Shown here in pieces: positions 34,766-44,863 of a stretch of DNA of 64,000 nucleotides. Location of the stretch: assembly GCA_028821405.1 (NCBI GenBank), contig JAPPGK010000038.1, forward strand, positions 41,088-105,087, given 5' to 3'. The notes below the pieces were generated by a model that did not search any database, had not been told where the DNA came from, and worked only from the letters and a program-made list of their open reading frames with translations. A program made the translations under genes and the position numbers. How positions within the stretch are numbered: the first letter of the stretch is position 1; each line of letters starts with the position of its first letter. The DNA is from Gammaproteobacteria bacterium. GTDB taxonomy: Bacteria > Pseudomonadota > Gammaproteobacteria > Pseudomonadales > Azotimanducaceae.

Positions 34766-37576
34766 ATGAGCATTGACGGCAGCTTCGATCCCGCCGCCAT
34801 CGAGGCCGGGCTATACGACGACTGGGAGCGTTCGGGACACTTCGCGCCGGGCGGCAACGGGCGGGCGTACTGCATCGTCATCCCGCCTCCGAACATCACC
34901 GACCGGCTGCACATCGGCCATGCCTTCCAGCACACGCTGATGGACGCGCTGATGCGCTACCACCGGATGACCGGGCGGCGGGCGCTATGGCAGACCGGCA
35001 CCGACCACGCCCAGATTTCCACGCAGATGGTGGTCGAGCGGCGATTGCTGGAACAAGGGATCAAGCGCGAGGATCTCGGCCGGCAGGGGTTCATCGACCG
35101 GGTCTGGGAGTGGAAGCGGACCACCGGCGGCAACATCTCCCGGCAGATACGCCGCATGGGCTCGTCGGTGGACTGGCGCCGGGAACGCTTCACCATGGAC
35201 GAGGGCTTCTCCCGGGCCGTGATCGAAGTGTTCGTCCGCCTCTACGACGAAGGCCTGATCTACCGGGGCAAGCGTCTGGTCAACTGGGACCCGGTGCTTC
35301 AGACCTCCATTTCCGATCTCGAGGTGGACAACCACGAGGAAGCCGGCCAGTTGTGGCACTTCCGCTACCCGCTGGCCGATGGCGCGCGTACGCAGGCCGG
35401 TGCCGACCACCTGGTCGTTGCCACGACCCGGCCCGAGACCATGCTCGGCGACACCGCCGTCGCCGTGCATCCGGATGACGAACGCTACCGCTCCCTGGTC
35501 GGGAAGTCGGCGATCCTGCCGCTAGTGGGCCGTCGCATCCCGGTCATCGCGGACGACTACGTGGATCGCGCCTTCGGCTCCGGCTGCGTCAAGATCACGC
35601 CGGGCCACGACTTCAACGACCATGCCATCGGCGCGCGGCACGGCCTCGAAACGGTCAACATCTTCGCCGCGGATGCAACGCTCAACGACAACGCGCCTGC
35701 CGCCTACCGGGATCTCGACCGGTTCGTGGCGCGTGAACGGATCGTGGCCGACATGGAGTCGGCGGGGCTCGTCGAACGGATCGAGGCACACACGATGACC
35801 GTGCCCCGGGGCGACCGCTCGGATGCCGTCATCGAGCCCTGGCTCACCGACCAGTGGTTCGTCAAGATCCAGCCGCTCGCCGAGCCCGCCATCAAGGCGG
35901 TGGAGGACGGCGATATCGAGTTCGTGCCGAGGCAATACGAGAACATGTATTTCGCCTGGATGCGGGAAATCGAGGATTGGTGCATCAGCCGTCAGCAATG
36001 GTGGGGCCACCGGATTCCCGCCTGGTACGACGAGTCGGGCGACGTGCATGTCGGGCGAACCGAAGCCGAGGCCCGCACCCGCGCCGGGTTCGACGACGAC
36101 GTGCCGCTTGCCCAAGACGAAGACGTTCTCGACACGTGGTTCTCCTCCGCGCTGTGGACGTTCGGGACGCTCGGCTGGCCTGAACGGACCCCGGAACTCG
36201 CGACCTATCACCCCACCGACGTGCTGGTGACCGGCTACGACATCATCTTCTTCTGGGTCGCCCGCATGGTGATGATGACCTTGAAGTTCACCGGCGAGGT
36301 GCCGTTCAAGCAGGTCCACATCCACGGCATGGTGCGGGATGCGGAAGGGGCGAAGATGTCGAAGACACGCGGCAACGGCCTCGACCCGCTGGACATCATC
36401 GACGGCATCTCGACCGACGCGCTGGTCGCCAAGCGCACCGCAAACATGACCCAGCCGCGCATGGCCGAGACGATCGAGGCACGCACGCGTCGCGAGTATC
36501 CGAACGGCATTCCGCCCTACGGTACCGATGCGCTGCGCTTCACGTTCTGTGCGATGGCGTCGCAGGGTCGGGATCTCGCCTTCGACCTCAAACGTATCGA
36601 GGGCTACCGGAACTTCTGCAACAAGCTATGGAACGCCACGCGCTTCGTTCTCGGGCACGTGAAGAGCGCCGCCGACCTGGAGGGCCCCGCCAACGCAGGA
36701 CCGTCGGACCGTTGGATTCGATCCAAGACCCGGCACCTCGTGGACACCGCTCACCGGTCGATCGCCGACTACCGGTTCGACCTCTACGCGAACGCGGTCT
36801 ACGAGTTCATCTGGCACGAGTACTGCGACTGGTATATCGAGTTGACCAAGCCCGTCCTATTCGAGGCCGACGCGCGGCCCGAAGCGGCCCGGGCCGCCAA
36901 GCGCACCCTGCTCGATGTGCTCGAACTTCTGCTCCGAACGGCGCATCCGATCATCCCGTTCATCACCGAGACGCTGTGGCAACGGGTCGCCCCGCTGCAG
37001 GGATCGACGGGTGCCACGATCATGCACCAGCCGTTCCCGCGCCCCGATGAACAGCCCGAGGATGCCGGCGCACAAGCCGCCATCGAATGGCTGAAGGCGG
37101 TGGTCACCGCGGTTCGGAACATCCGCGGCGAACTGAACGTGGCACCGGGGAAGGCAATCGACCTCCTGCTACAGGGAAGCGAACCTCAATCCCGCCAACT
37201 GGGCGCCAACGAAACTCTGCTGCGCCGGTTGGCCAACGTGAACGCCGTTCGCTTTCTGGGCGACGACGAGGTGCCGCCCCCGGTATCGATGCAGATCGTG
37301 GGTGGCGACAACACCGGCGGAGCGACAAGCCACGCCCTGAAGGTGATGGTAACCATGGCAGACCTGATCGATACCGATGCCGAACGAGCGCGCCTCCAAA
37401 AGGCCGTGGACCGTGCCGAGATGGACCTGGCGCGCACTGGATCGAAGCTTGCCAACGAGAACTTCGTTGCCAAGGCACCCCCGGCGGTGGTGGCCAAGGA
37501 ACGCAACAAGCACGACCGTTTGCGCGGCGAAATCGGCGCGCTCAAGGAGCAACTATCACGCTTGGATGGGCAATAG
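34766..37576 (+). CDS. valS: valyl-tRNA synthetase
   Basis: 936 residues. Class I motifs: HIGH at 49-52 in DRLHIGHAFQHT and KMSKTRGN near 530. The editing domain has TTRPETMLGDTAV, the anticodon domain follows near 640-800, and a C-terminal coiled coil near 870-936 has the LxKAVDRAEMDLAR and GALKEQLSRL heptads. It charges tRNA-Val. Between HIGH and KMSKS the family landmarks PWLTDQWFV and WCISRQQWWGHRIPAW are present. Part of the pepA-holC-valS operon. Confidence 0.97.
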   Translation: MSIDGSFDPAAIEAGLYDDWERSGHFAPGGNGRAYCIVIPPPNITDRLHIGHAFQHTLMDALMRYHRMTGRRALWQTGTDHAQISTQMVVERRLLEQGIKREDLGRQGFIDRVWEWKRTTGGNISRQIRRMGSSVDWRRERFTMDEGFSRAVIEVFVRLYDEGLIYRGKRLVNWDPVLQTSISDLEVDNHEEAGQLWHFRYPLADGARTQAGADHLVVATTRPETMLGDTAVAVHPDDERYRSLVGKSAILPLVGRRIPVIADDYVDRAFGSGCVKITPGHDFNDHAIGARHGLETVNIFAADATLNDNAPAAYRDLDRFVARERIVADMESAGLVERIEAHTMTVPRGDRSDAVIEPWLTDQWFVKIQPLAEPAIKAVEDGDIEFVPRQYENMYFAWMREIEDWCISRQQWWGHRIPAWYDESGDVHVGRTEAEARTRAGFDDDVPLAQDEDVLDTWFSSALWTFGTLGWPERTPELATYHPTDVLVTGYDIIFFWVARMVMMTLKFTGEVPFKQVHIHGMVRDAEGAKMSKTRGNGLDPLDIIDGISTDALVAKRTANMTQPRMAETIEARTRREYPNGIPPYGTDALRFTFCAMASQGRDLAFDLKRIEGYRNFCNKLWNATRFVLGHVKSAADLEGPANAGPSDRWIRSKTRHLVDTAHRSIADYRFDLYANAVYEFIWHEYCDWYIELTKPVLFEADARPEAARAAKRTLLDVLELLLRTAHPIIPFITETLWQRVAPLQGSTGATIMHQPFPRPDEQPEDAGAQAAIEWLKAVVTAVRNIRGELNVAPGKAIDLLLQGSEPQSRQLGANETLLRRLANVNAVRFLGDDEVPPPVSMQIVGGDNTGGATSHALKVMVTMADLIDTDAERARLQKAVDRAEMDLARTGSKLANENFVAKAPPAVVAKERNKHDRLRGEIGALKEQLSRLDGQ

Positions 37577-37586
37577 GGGACGCGGA

Positions 37587-38528
37587 ATGAACGACGAACT
37601 GAGAATCTTCGCGGGTCGATCCAACCCCGAGCTGACCGACGATATCTGCGCCTGTCTCGGTATCGAGCGGAGCAGCCTGACCATCTCCCGATTCTCGAAC
37701 GACAACCTATCGGTCCAGATCGACGAGAACGTCCGCGAACGCGACACCTTCGTCGTGCAGGCGTTCACCGAGCCCGCCAGCGACCGGATACTCGAACTCC
37801 TGGTCACGCTCGACGCGCTGCGCAGCGCTTCCGCCCGTCGGATTACCGCCGTGATCCCCTACTTCTCCTATGCCCGTTCCGACAAGAAGGATGCGCCGCG
37901 CATATCCATCGCCGGGCGGTTGATCGCCGACCTGCTGCGCACGGCCGGCGCCCACCGCGTGCTGACCATGGATCTGCACGCCGAGCAGGTTCATGGATTC
38001 TTCAGCATCCCCGTGGATCACCTCACCGCGATACCCATCGTCGCCGCGCACATCCGCGACACCTGCGACATGGACAATGCCGTGATCGTCGCCACCGACG
38101 CCGGCGGCGCCAAGCGGGCGGGCAAGTTCGCAACGCGCCTGCAGTTGCCCCTTGCCATCATCGACAAACGCCGGGTCAGCGATACCGAGGTCCGCCAGGG
38201 ACACGTGGTGGGCGATGTCCGGAACCGGGACGCCATCGTGTTCGAAGACGAGATCTCCACCGGCGGCACCATGGTCGAGACCGCGCGCACCTTGGCGGCG
38301 GCCGGCGTGCGGCGGGTGTTCGCCGGCGCCACCCACGGGGTCCTGGTCGGCAACGCCATCGAGAACCTGCGCGACTCGCCCATCGAGGCGTTGACCGTCA
38401 CCAATACCGTCGACGTCCCCGCCGACAAACGGCTCGACAAGATGACCGTGCTCTCGGTGGCGCCGCTGATGGCGGAAGCCATCCGGCGGATTCACACGGG
38501 GGAGAGCGTGGGGGCGCTGTTCGCCTGA
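37587..38528 (+). CDS. prs: ribose-phosphate pyrophosphokinase family protein, 313 aa
   Basis: PRPP synthetase family, which makes PRPP from ribose 5-phosphate and ATP. It has the FSNDNLSVQIDENVRERD strand, YFSYARSDKK, TMDLHAEQVHGFF, and a PRPP loop reading VFEDEISTGGTMV where standard enzymes read closer to VDDIIDTAGT. The flexible-loop KRR is followed by VSDTEV instead of PKANV. These changes put it in a divergent subgroup, so it may be a second PRPP synthetase-like enzyme rather than the housekeeping one. ATG 37587, 10 bases after valS; convergent with tilS. Confidence 0.8.
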   Translation: MNDELRIFAGRSNPELTDDICACLGIERSSLTISRFSNDNLSVQIDENVRERDTFVVQAFTEPASDRILELLVTLDALRSASARRITAVIPYFSYARSDKKDAPRISIAGRLIADLLRTAGAHRVLTMDLHAEQVHGFFSIPVDHLTAIPIVAAHIRDTCDMDNAVIVATDAGGAKRAGKFATRLQLPLAIIDKRRVSDTEVRQGHVVGDVRNRDAIVFEDEISTGGTMVETARTLAAAGVRRVFAGATHGVLVGNAIENLRDSPIEALTVTNTVDVPADKRLDKMTVLSVAPLMAEAIRRIHTGESVGALFA

Positions 38529-38547
38529 CGGGATCGGCCGCCCCGGG

Positions 38548-39759
38548 CTAGCGCGGCGTCCACCGTGCCGCCCATCCGTGCGGCGTCGCGAGGCCGTGGG
38601 CAAGGGCCAGGTTCGGCACCGCGACGAGATCGCTGCCCGCGTAGAGCAAGGGCCATCCGGCGCGTTGCCAGGGGGGAACTCGGGCCTCTTGGAACAGCGC
38701 CTTGAGGGTCTTGGTTCGGTTTCGGCCCCGTGGTCGAATCCGTTCGCCGCCTTGCCGCGGGCGCATCGACACGGCCAGTCCCGCCTCCAATCCCCATTCG
38801 GCACGACGCCAGGTCAAGCGCCCGGCATCCCCCCGCCAATCCGAGCCGACACGCAGGACCACCGGCTCCAAGGGCGACGAAACCTGCCGGTCGGCAACGA
38901 GGTGCCATGCCGTGCGGTAGCGCCAGGCTTGCATACCCGGAACAATGCCCACGCGCGGCATGCGATCGTTTCGAGCCGAGCTCTGCCGGCGGATCTCCGC
39001 GACCGCCTTCGAGGGCGTGGGCAGGCCTGCAGCGAGAAGCCACGCCAAGACCCCCTGTTCGCTGGTCTCGTTCAACGGCAATGGCCGAAGCCTTGCGACC
39101 GGCACCGTGCGCCGGGCCGCGAGCCGCTCCACCGCGCCCGGATGGCGAGCCTCGAGACGGGGCATCACGCGGTGCCGAATCAGGTTGCGATCGACGTCCA
39201 GGTCGGCATTGGACGGATCATCGATCCAGCTGAGGTCGTGGCGTTGTGCGTAGGCGATGATGTCGCGCCTGCGCACGCCCAAGAGGGGTCGGACGACGCA
39301 CCCGACGCCGAGACGGCGAGCGTTGGGCATACCGCCCGGCTCGCGCCCGGTCAGCAGTTGCCAAACACGGGTCTCGGCCTGGTCGTCGGCGTGATGAGCC
39401 AGGGCCAGGACATCGCCTGGGGCGAGCAGCTCCCGCCAGACACGATAGCGCGCCCGACGAGCCGCATCCTCGCGGTTGCCATGGGAATCCACACGCACCG
39501 AACGCGACTCGAATGCGACGCCGAATTCCCGAGCCACCGCTCGGCAATGCCCCGCCCATTCCGGTGCCGCGGGGTCGAGACCATGGTCGATGTGAATCGC
39601 TACGGTGTTCGGGCTCGAGCGCAGGGCGTGCAGGAGCACGGTGGAATCGACGCCGCCGCTGAACCCCACCCACAAGTGCCCCGAATCGGTTCCGTGAAGG
39701 AAAGCGGCGAGCATTTCGGTCTGGGCAAGAGCCCGTTCGACACGGCCGTCAGGCACCAT
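38548..39759 (-). CDS. tilS: tRNA(Ile)-lysidine synthase
   Basis: The PP-loop ATPase signature FSGGVDST is near residues 31-38, followed by HIDHGLDPAA and the LALAHHADDQAETRVWQLLTGREPGGM block; the C-terminal domain contains a KTLKALFQEARVPPWQRAGWPLLY region. It modifies C34 of tRNA-Ile2 to lysidine and is essential in most bacteria. ATG 39759 gives an 11-base overlap with the dnaE end; the frame is open further upstream within dnaE. It directly follows dnaE; accA, often between them, is not here. Confidence 0.9.
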   Translation of the reverse strand: MVPDGRVERALAQTEMLAAFLHGTDSGHLWVGFSGGVDSTVLLHALRSSPNTVAIHIDHGLDPAAPEWAGHCRAVAREFGVAFESRSVRVDSHGNREDAARRARYRVWRELLAPGDVLALAHHADDQAETRVWQLLTGREPGGMPNARRLGVGCVVRPLLGVRRRDIIAYAQRHDLSWIDDPSNADLDVDRNLIRHRVMPRLEARHPGAVERLAARRTVPVARLRPLPLNETSEQGVLAWLLAAGLPTPSKAVAEIRRQSSARNDRMPRVGIVPGMQAWRYRTAWHLVADRQVSSPLEPVVLRVGSDWRGDAGRLTWRRAEWGLEAGLAVSMRPRQGGERIRPRGRNRTKTLKALFQEARVPPWQRAGWPLLYAGSDLVAVPNLALAHGLATPHGWAARWTPR

Positions 39760-42700
39760 AGTCCAATGCGACGGCGTTCTCCCCGAGCGCGCGGCGCAAC
39801 TCGTCGAGCAGCGCGTCCGCCGCATCGACCCGCCAAGCGTCGCCCAAGGCGACCGTCCCGTTGGCACCCGGGGCGGAGTAGTTCACCACCACGCCACAGC
39901 CCGCCGCGTTGCGATGGCGACCGAGGATTCGTTTGAGTTCGCCGATGAGGTCGCCGTTGGTTGCCTTCTGCGCCACGCGCAGCACGACCCTCCCCGCATG
40001 TCGTTCACGCGCTTCGCCCAGGGTCATGACGCGTTCCGCGCGGAGCTTGTGCCCACGGGTGAACTCGTCCAACTGCACCACGCCCTCGATCACCAGGATG
40101 GCATGCTTGTCCAGTTTGGCGCGGTTTCGCTCGTAGACCTCGCCGAACAGGTTCGCCTCGATACGGCCGCTCTTGTCGTCGACCTCCACGAATCCCATCG
40201 GGCCGCGCCGTCCCCGCCGCGTCCGGTTGGAGACCACGACCCCGGCGGCAGTCTGAATCGTGTCCGCGGGCCGCAGCGCCGAGATCGGCGTCGGGCAGAA
40301 ACTGCGGATCTCCTCGAGATGCTCGTCAACCGGATGCCCCGTCAGGAAGAGGCCGAGGGTCTCGCGTTCGCCGTCCAAGCGTTCGTGCATGGATAGCGGC
40401 CGCACCTTGCGGGCGCGCGTGATTTTGGAGGGCGCAGGCACTCCCCCGAACATGTCGTCGATATCCAACTCGGCATCTCGTGCCGACTGTTCCGCACCCT
40501 GCACCGCGTCGGGAAGTTCGTCGAGCAGACGCGCCCGGGTCTCGTCGATGGGTTCGCCGTCGGCACCGAAGCAGTCCAGGGCGCCCGCTCGAATCAGCGC
40601 TTCGAGTAGCCGCTTGTTGACGCGGCGTGCGTCCACGCGCATGCAGAAGTCGTCGAGATCGGTGTAGGGGCCAGCCTCGCCACGTTCCCGGACGAGCACC
40701 TCCACCGGTCCCGCGCCCACGCCCCGGACGGCGCCCAGACCGTAGCGGATGCCTTGGGCCGTGGCCCGGAAGCGGAAGTTGCTGCGATTGACGTCCGGCG
40801 GCAGCACTTCTAGACCCATGCGCCGCACCTCGTCGACGAGCGGCACGACCTTCTCGATCTTGTCCATGTCCGCCGACAACACCGCCGCCATGAAATGCCC
40901 GGGGTAATGTGCCTTCAGGAAGGCGGTACGGAATGCCAACAACGCATAGCCAGCGGCGTGCGCCTTGTTGAAGGCGTAACCCGCGAACTTCTCGACCTGG
41001 TCGAAGATCTCGTTGGCGACACGCGCCTCCACGCCCTCTCTCGTGGTGCCCTCGAGAAACGTCGCGCGCATCCTCGTCATCTCTTCGGGCTTCTTCTTTG
41101 CCATGGCTCGACGCAGGAGATCCGCCTCGCCCAAGGTGAACCCCGCGAGCACCTGGGCCATGGTCATGACCTGTTCCTGGTAGAGCATGACCCCGTAGGT
41201 GCTGCCCAGCGCGCTCGCCAATCGCGGGTGGGGATAGCGGACCGGTTTGCGTCCGTGTTTGCGCTCGACGTAGTCGTCCACAGCCCCCGACTGCAGGGGC
41301 CCGGGCCGGAACAGCGCAACCAAGGCGATGATGTCCTCGATGGAGTCCGGCTTCAGCCTGGCAACCAGTTCCTTCATTCCCGACGATTCGAGCTGGAACA
41401 CCGCGGTCGTCTCCGCCCGCTTTAGGAATTCGTAGGTCCGAGCGTCGTCGAGCGGCACCTTCTCGATGTCGATGGCGTCTTCGCCATGCTGCGCGCGCTC
41501 TGCGTTGATCGCATTGACGGCCCAGTCGATGATCGTCAACGTGCGGAGTCCCAGGAAGTCGAACTTGACGAGCCCCGCCTCTTCCACGTCGTAGAGGTCG
41601 AACTGGGACACGACGGTGCCGCCGGCATGGTCGGCATACAAGGGCACGAAATCGGTAAGCCGGGTCGGCGCGATGACCACGCCCCCGGCGTGTTTGCCGA
41701 CGTTGCGGACGGTGCCCTCGAGCTTGTAGGCCATGTCCATGATTTCCTGCGCGTCCTCGTTGCGCGCGATGAAGTCCGCGAGATCCGCTTCCTGCGCCAC
41801 CGCCTTCGCCAAGGTCATGCCGATTTCGGCCGGGATCATCTTCGACAGCCGGTCGGCAAGACCGAAGGCCTTGTCCTGGACCCGTGCCACGTCCCGGACC
41901 ACGGCCCGCGCCGCCATGGTGCCGAAGGTCGCAATCTGGCTGACGGCGTCGTGGCCGTATAGATCGGCAACGTGTGCGAGCACCCGGCCACGTCGTTCCA
42001 TGCAGAAGTCGATGTCGAAGTCGGGAAGCGAGACCCGCTCCGGATTCAGCAGACGTTCGAACAGGAGGTCGTACTTGATGGGGTCGAGTTCCGTGATGCC
42101 GATGCAGAACGCCACCAGCGAAGCGGTACCCGATCCACGACAGCCTACCGGCACGTCGTTGTCCCGAGCCCAGGCCACGAACTCCTCGACGATCAGGAAG
42201 TAGCCGGCGAAACCCATCTCGGTGATGATCCCGAGTTCGTACCGGAGACGGTCTTCGTACGGTTGCGCCTCGAACCCCGGCGCGTCTGCAAGGGTATCGA
42301 GGTGGCGCTTGAGCCCGGCCCGGGCCCTTGCCTCAAGCAAGGACTCCGAGGTCGTTTGCTTGTCGATCGGCGGCTCGGGGAGCGACGGCTCGCCGAGCAC
42401 GAGTTCCAGGCTGCATCGCTTGGCGACCTCGACGGTGTTCGCCAGGGCCTCGGGCAGATCGGCGAACAACTCGACCATCTCGGCCGGCGTGCGCAGGTAC
42501 TGCGCGACGCTGTAGCGCCGTTCCCGTCGCGGATCGTTCAGAACCCGCCCTTCCTGAATACAAACACGGGTCTCGTGGGCCTCGAAGTCCGCCGGCGCCA
42601 GGAATCGGACGTCGTTGCAGGCCACCAAGGGCACGCCGGCACGGACGGCCAAGTCCGCTGCTTCGAACACGAACCGGTCCTCGCCTTCCCGCCCGGTTCG

Positions 42701-43363
42701 CACCACTTCAAGGTAGACGCGGTCTCCAAACGCCTCCCGCCACTCGCCGAGCCTTCCCAAGGCGACCGAAGCGTCGTCGGCGTCGACAACGACACCGACG
42801 TCGCTCGCGCCGCCAAGCAGCAGGATCAGGCCGTCGGCGGCATCGAGTATCGCCCGGCGAGCAACAAGACCGTGCGCCAGCGGATTGCGCCCACCCGGCC
42901 CCGCCACGGCGATGTCCCCAGACTCCGTCGGCGACCGCGTGTACGCAGCGGAGACAAGATTCAAAAGGTTGGGGTAGCCGACCTTCGACGCCACGAGCAC
43001 GCGGCAGACGCAGACGCTGCCTTCGGCGTCTTCATAGGGGAGTTCGGCGCCCAGGATCGGCTTCACGCCAGCCTCGCGACACGCCTTGTAGAACTTCACC
43101 AAGGCGAACAGATTGGCCCGGTCGGTCAACGCGACCGCCGGCATCCCGAGTTCGGCGACGCGCACCGCGAGGTCCTTGACCTTGACCAGGCCGTCCGACA
43201 GCGAGTATTCGCTGTGCACCGCAAGGTGGACGAACTCGCCCGCCTCCACCTCGTCGCCGGTCTGATAGCGTGGCGTCGACTCGGAGGCGGAAGCTTCCCC
43301 GTTGGCACCCGTGGGCAGACCCGCGACCGGCGCCACTGCTTCGATCTCCTCGACTTCGCTCAA
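39749..43363 (-). CDS. dnaE: DNA polymerase III alpha subunit
   Basis: 1204 residues. The PHP domain starts FVHLAVHSEYSLSDGLVKVKDLAVRVAELGMPAVALTDRANL, the polymerase catalytic Asp pair is in SLPDFDIDFC, with a further Asp in KFDFLGLRTL, the beta-binding and helix-hairpin regions follow, and an OB fold is near 980-1060. It is the replicative catalytic subunit. It overlaps tilS and starts 12 bases after the rnhB stop, so they share a transcript. Confidence 0.96.
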   Translation of the reverse strand: MSEVEEIEAVAPVAGLPTGANGEASASESTPRYQTGDEVEAGEFVHLAVHSEYSLSDGLVKVKDLAVRVAELGMPAVALTDRANLFALVKFYKACREAGVKPILGAELPYEDAEGSVCVCRVLVASKVGYPNLLNLVSAAYTRSPTESGDIAVAGPGGRNPLAHGLVARRAILDAADGLILLLGGASDVGVVVDADDASVALGRLGEWREAFGDRVYLEVVRTGREGEDRFVFEAADLAVRAGVPLVACNDVRFLAPADFEAHETRVCIQEGRVLNDPRRERRYSVAQYLRTPAEMVELFADLPEALANTVEVAKRCSLELVLGEPSLPEPPIDKQTTSESLLEARARAGLKRHLDTLADAPGFEAQPYEDRLRYELGIITEMGFAGYFLIVEEFVAWARDNDVPVGCRGSGTASLVAFCIGITELDPIKYDLLFERLLNPERVSLPDFDIDFCMERRGRVLAHVADLYGHDAVSQIATFGTMAARAVVRDVARVQDKAFGLADRLSKMIPAEIGMTLAKAVAQEADLADFIARNEDAQEIMDMAYKLEGTVRNVGKHAGGVVIAPTRLTDFVPLYADHAGGTVVSQFDLYDVEEAGLVKFDFLGLRTLTIIDWAVNAINAERAQHGEDAIDIEKVPLDDARTYEFLKRAETTAVFQLESSGMKELVARLKPDSIEDIIALVALFRPGPLQSGAVDDYVERKHGRKPVRYPHPRLASALGSTYGVMLYQEQVMTMAQVLAGFTLGEADLLRRAMAKKKPEEMTRMRATFLEGTTREGVEARVANEIFDQVEKFAGYAFNKAHAAGYALLAFRTAFLKAHYPGHFMAAVLSADMDKIEKVVPLVDEVRRMGLEVLPPDVNRSNFRFRATAQGIRYGLGAVRGVGAGPVEVLVRERGEAGPYTDLDDFCMRVDARRVNKRLLEALIRAGALDCFGADGEPIDETRARLLDELPDAVQGAEQSARDAELDIDDMFGGVPAPSKITRARKVRPLSMHERLDGERETLGLFLTGHPVDEHLEEIRSFCPTPISALRPADTIQTAAGVVVSNRTRRGRRGPMGFVEVDDKSGRIEANLFGEVYERNRAKLDKHAILVIEGVVQLDEFTRGHKLRAERVMTLGEARERHAGRVVLRVAQKATNGDLIGELKRILGRHRNAAGCGVVVNYSAPGANGTVALGDAWRVDAADALLDELRRALGENAVALDYGA

Positions 43364-43375
43364 CGCCCTGGCCCG

Positions 43376-43996
43376 CTAGAAAAGTGCCGGCTGCCTGTGG
43401 GCATCGCCAACCGGCGCAAAGGACCGCCGATGCAGCGGCGTCGGTCCAAGCCGCTTCAGTGCCGCGAGATGCACCGCCGTGGCATAGCCCTTGTGTGACT
43501 CGAATCCATAGCCGGGAAACTGCTCGGCAGCGGCCACCATCTCCGCGTCCCTTGCGACCTTGGCGATGATCGACGCCGCACTGATCGCCGGGACCTTGGC
43601 ATCGCCGCCGATGACCGTCACCGCGGCGCAACCGTCGATCGCCGGGGCCATGTTGCCGTCGATGTAGGCCACCCGAACCTCCGCGGCGAGTGCGTCGACC
43701 GCGCGCCGCATCGCGACGAGTGTCGCGCGCAGGATGTTGATGCGGTCGATCTCGACGACCTCGGCACGGCCGAGCGCCCAGGCCATTGCACGTTCACGGA
43801 TGACTGCCGCCAACAGCTCGCGTTGATCGGGCTTGAGTTCCTTGGAGTCCTTGAGACCCTTGATCCTGCGGCGGGGATCGAGGATCACCGCGCCCGCCAC
43901 CACGGGCCCGGCAAGCGGACCGCGTCCGACCTCGTCGACGCCGGCGACATCGACGCCGTTCGCGCCCACGCCGGGTTCGCCGAACAGATCCCGCAT
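43376..43996 (-). CDS. rnhB: ribonuclease HII
   Basis: 206 residues from ATG 43996. The catalytic DEXGRG motif reads [20 protein letters not shown]; a third Asp is in VAYIDGN, and the C-terminal [14 protein letters not shown] is the family's terminal helix. The enzyme nicks RNA in RNA-DNA hybrids and single ribonucleotides. Upstream frame to 44077 adds no family residues. The usual lpxB-rnhB-dnaE order holds, but a toxin-antitoxin-like pair separates lpxB from rnhB. Confidence 0.93.
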   Translation of the reverse strand: MRDLFGEPGVGANGVDVAGVDEVGRGPLAGPVVAGAVILDPRRRIKGLKDSKELKPDQRELLAAVIRERAMAWALGRAEVVEIDRINILRATLVAMRRAVDALAAEVRVAYIDGNMAPAIDGCAAVTVIGGDAKVPAISAASIIAKVARDAEMVAAAEQFPGYGFESHKGYATAVHLAALKRLGPTPLHRRSFAPVGDAHRQPALF

Positions 43997-44094
43997 CGCC
44001 CCTCCGTGGACATGTGACACCACGATTGTAAAGGCAGGGCCGATCAATGTCGCTTGCCAAGCCGGGGAAGTACGCAAAATCTACCGGAACGCAG

Positions 44095-44863
44095 CTAACG
44101 GCGTCGTTCCGCCAACCGGCGCAAGCGCGGCAACGCCTGGCGGTCCTTCTCGCGGTCCGCCGCGCCTTTCGAGCGTATGACGTCCGCCAGCGATGCCACG
44201 AGCACGCGGGTGCCGCTCACCTCGATGGCCACCGCGTCCCGCCTAAGGTCGTCGAATCCTTTAGTCCCCACAGGCACGAATGCCAAGTCGAGATCGCCCG
44301 CGCGGGTCGTGAGGTTGAGGACTGCGTCCGGTCCGAGGTTGTGGAGGAACTCCCTCGAACAGTCGAACGGCAATCCATCGGGAACTCCCTCGGCCCGGAT
44401 CCGCGCATGCAGACTGTGCAGCGCACGGGCAAGCCGGTCGAGATTCGCTTCATCAGACGCAGGTGTGATGTCGACGTCCAACGTCACGCCGACATCGCCA
44501 TGTAGTACCGCTGCCATCCCCCGACTAGTGTCGTGTCCCGCAAGTTCCTGGCACTTCAGAGATCGCCATGCGCGCCAATGCAAGGCGTGGTCCGCAGGTA
44601 ATATCGGGCATATTGGCAAGGGCCACAACGCGGCAGTGGCGCGCATGGCGGTCTCCCGAAGGGCGCGCCCCACGGGGCCTGTGGCCGCGTTGCGCCCCTT
44701 GGCAATGAGCCCGCCATTCCCGGCGGGGACGCGCCTTGCCACAGACCCCGTGGGACGCGCTGAAGTACCAGGAACTTGCGGGACACGACACTAGGACGAA
44801 ACGGACGCCTTCGGCCGCAAGCGCGTCAAGAATTCGCTGAGGGTCGAAGTCGTGATCTGGCAT
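44095..44863 (-). pseudogene. nucleotidyltransferase-like gene interrupted by a MITE-like element
   Basis: The N-terminal part (44795-44863, from ATG 44863) reads DFDPQRILDALAAEGVRFVLV and stops matching exactly at the element. The C-terminal part (44095-44524) resumes GMAAVLHGDVGVTLDVDITP and continues ANLDRLARALHSLHARIRAEGVPDG... GDLDLAFVPVGTKGFDDL... VSGTRVLVASLADVIRSKGAADREKDRQALP. Joined, FVLVGGMAAVLHGD is the expected strand 1 to active-site turn of AbiEii/MNT-like nucleotidyltransferases paired with XRE proteins. Removing the element plus one CTAG leaves the frame one base out, so a further indel exists or the join differs. The start overlaps the XRE gene by 38 bases. Confidence 0.8.
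44525..44794. mobile_element. about 270-bp MITE-like element with long terminal inverted repeats
   Basis: The left end (44525 on) and the right end (to 44794) are inverted copies. The outer 27 bases match perfectly, beginning CTAGTGTCGTGTCCCG and running on through CAAGTTCCTGG. One mismatch is followed by ACTTCAG in both, giving about 35 bp of repeat. CTAG or its inner TA may be the target duplication, which cannot be told apart from the repeat. Both ends lie inside the split nucleotidyltransferase gene. No transposase frame is present inside, so it must be moved by an element elsewhere, perhaps of the IS630/Tc1 or IS5 type (TA or YTAR targets). Confidence 0.85.

Noticed and set aside
41972..43498. 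508-codon open frame on the plus strand opposite dnaE
   Set aside because: Lies wholly antisense to dnaE with PHP and polymerase motifs; its composition is that of a GC-rich shadow.
44556..44786. 76-codon frame inside the MITE-like element
   Set aside because: Too short for a transposase and Pro/Arg-rich; the element looks non-autonomous.
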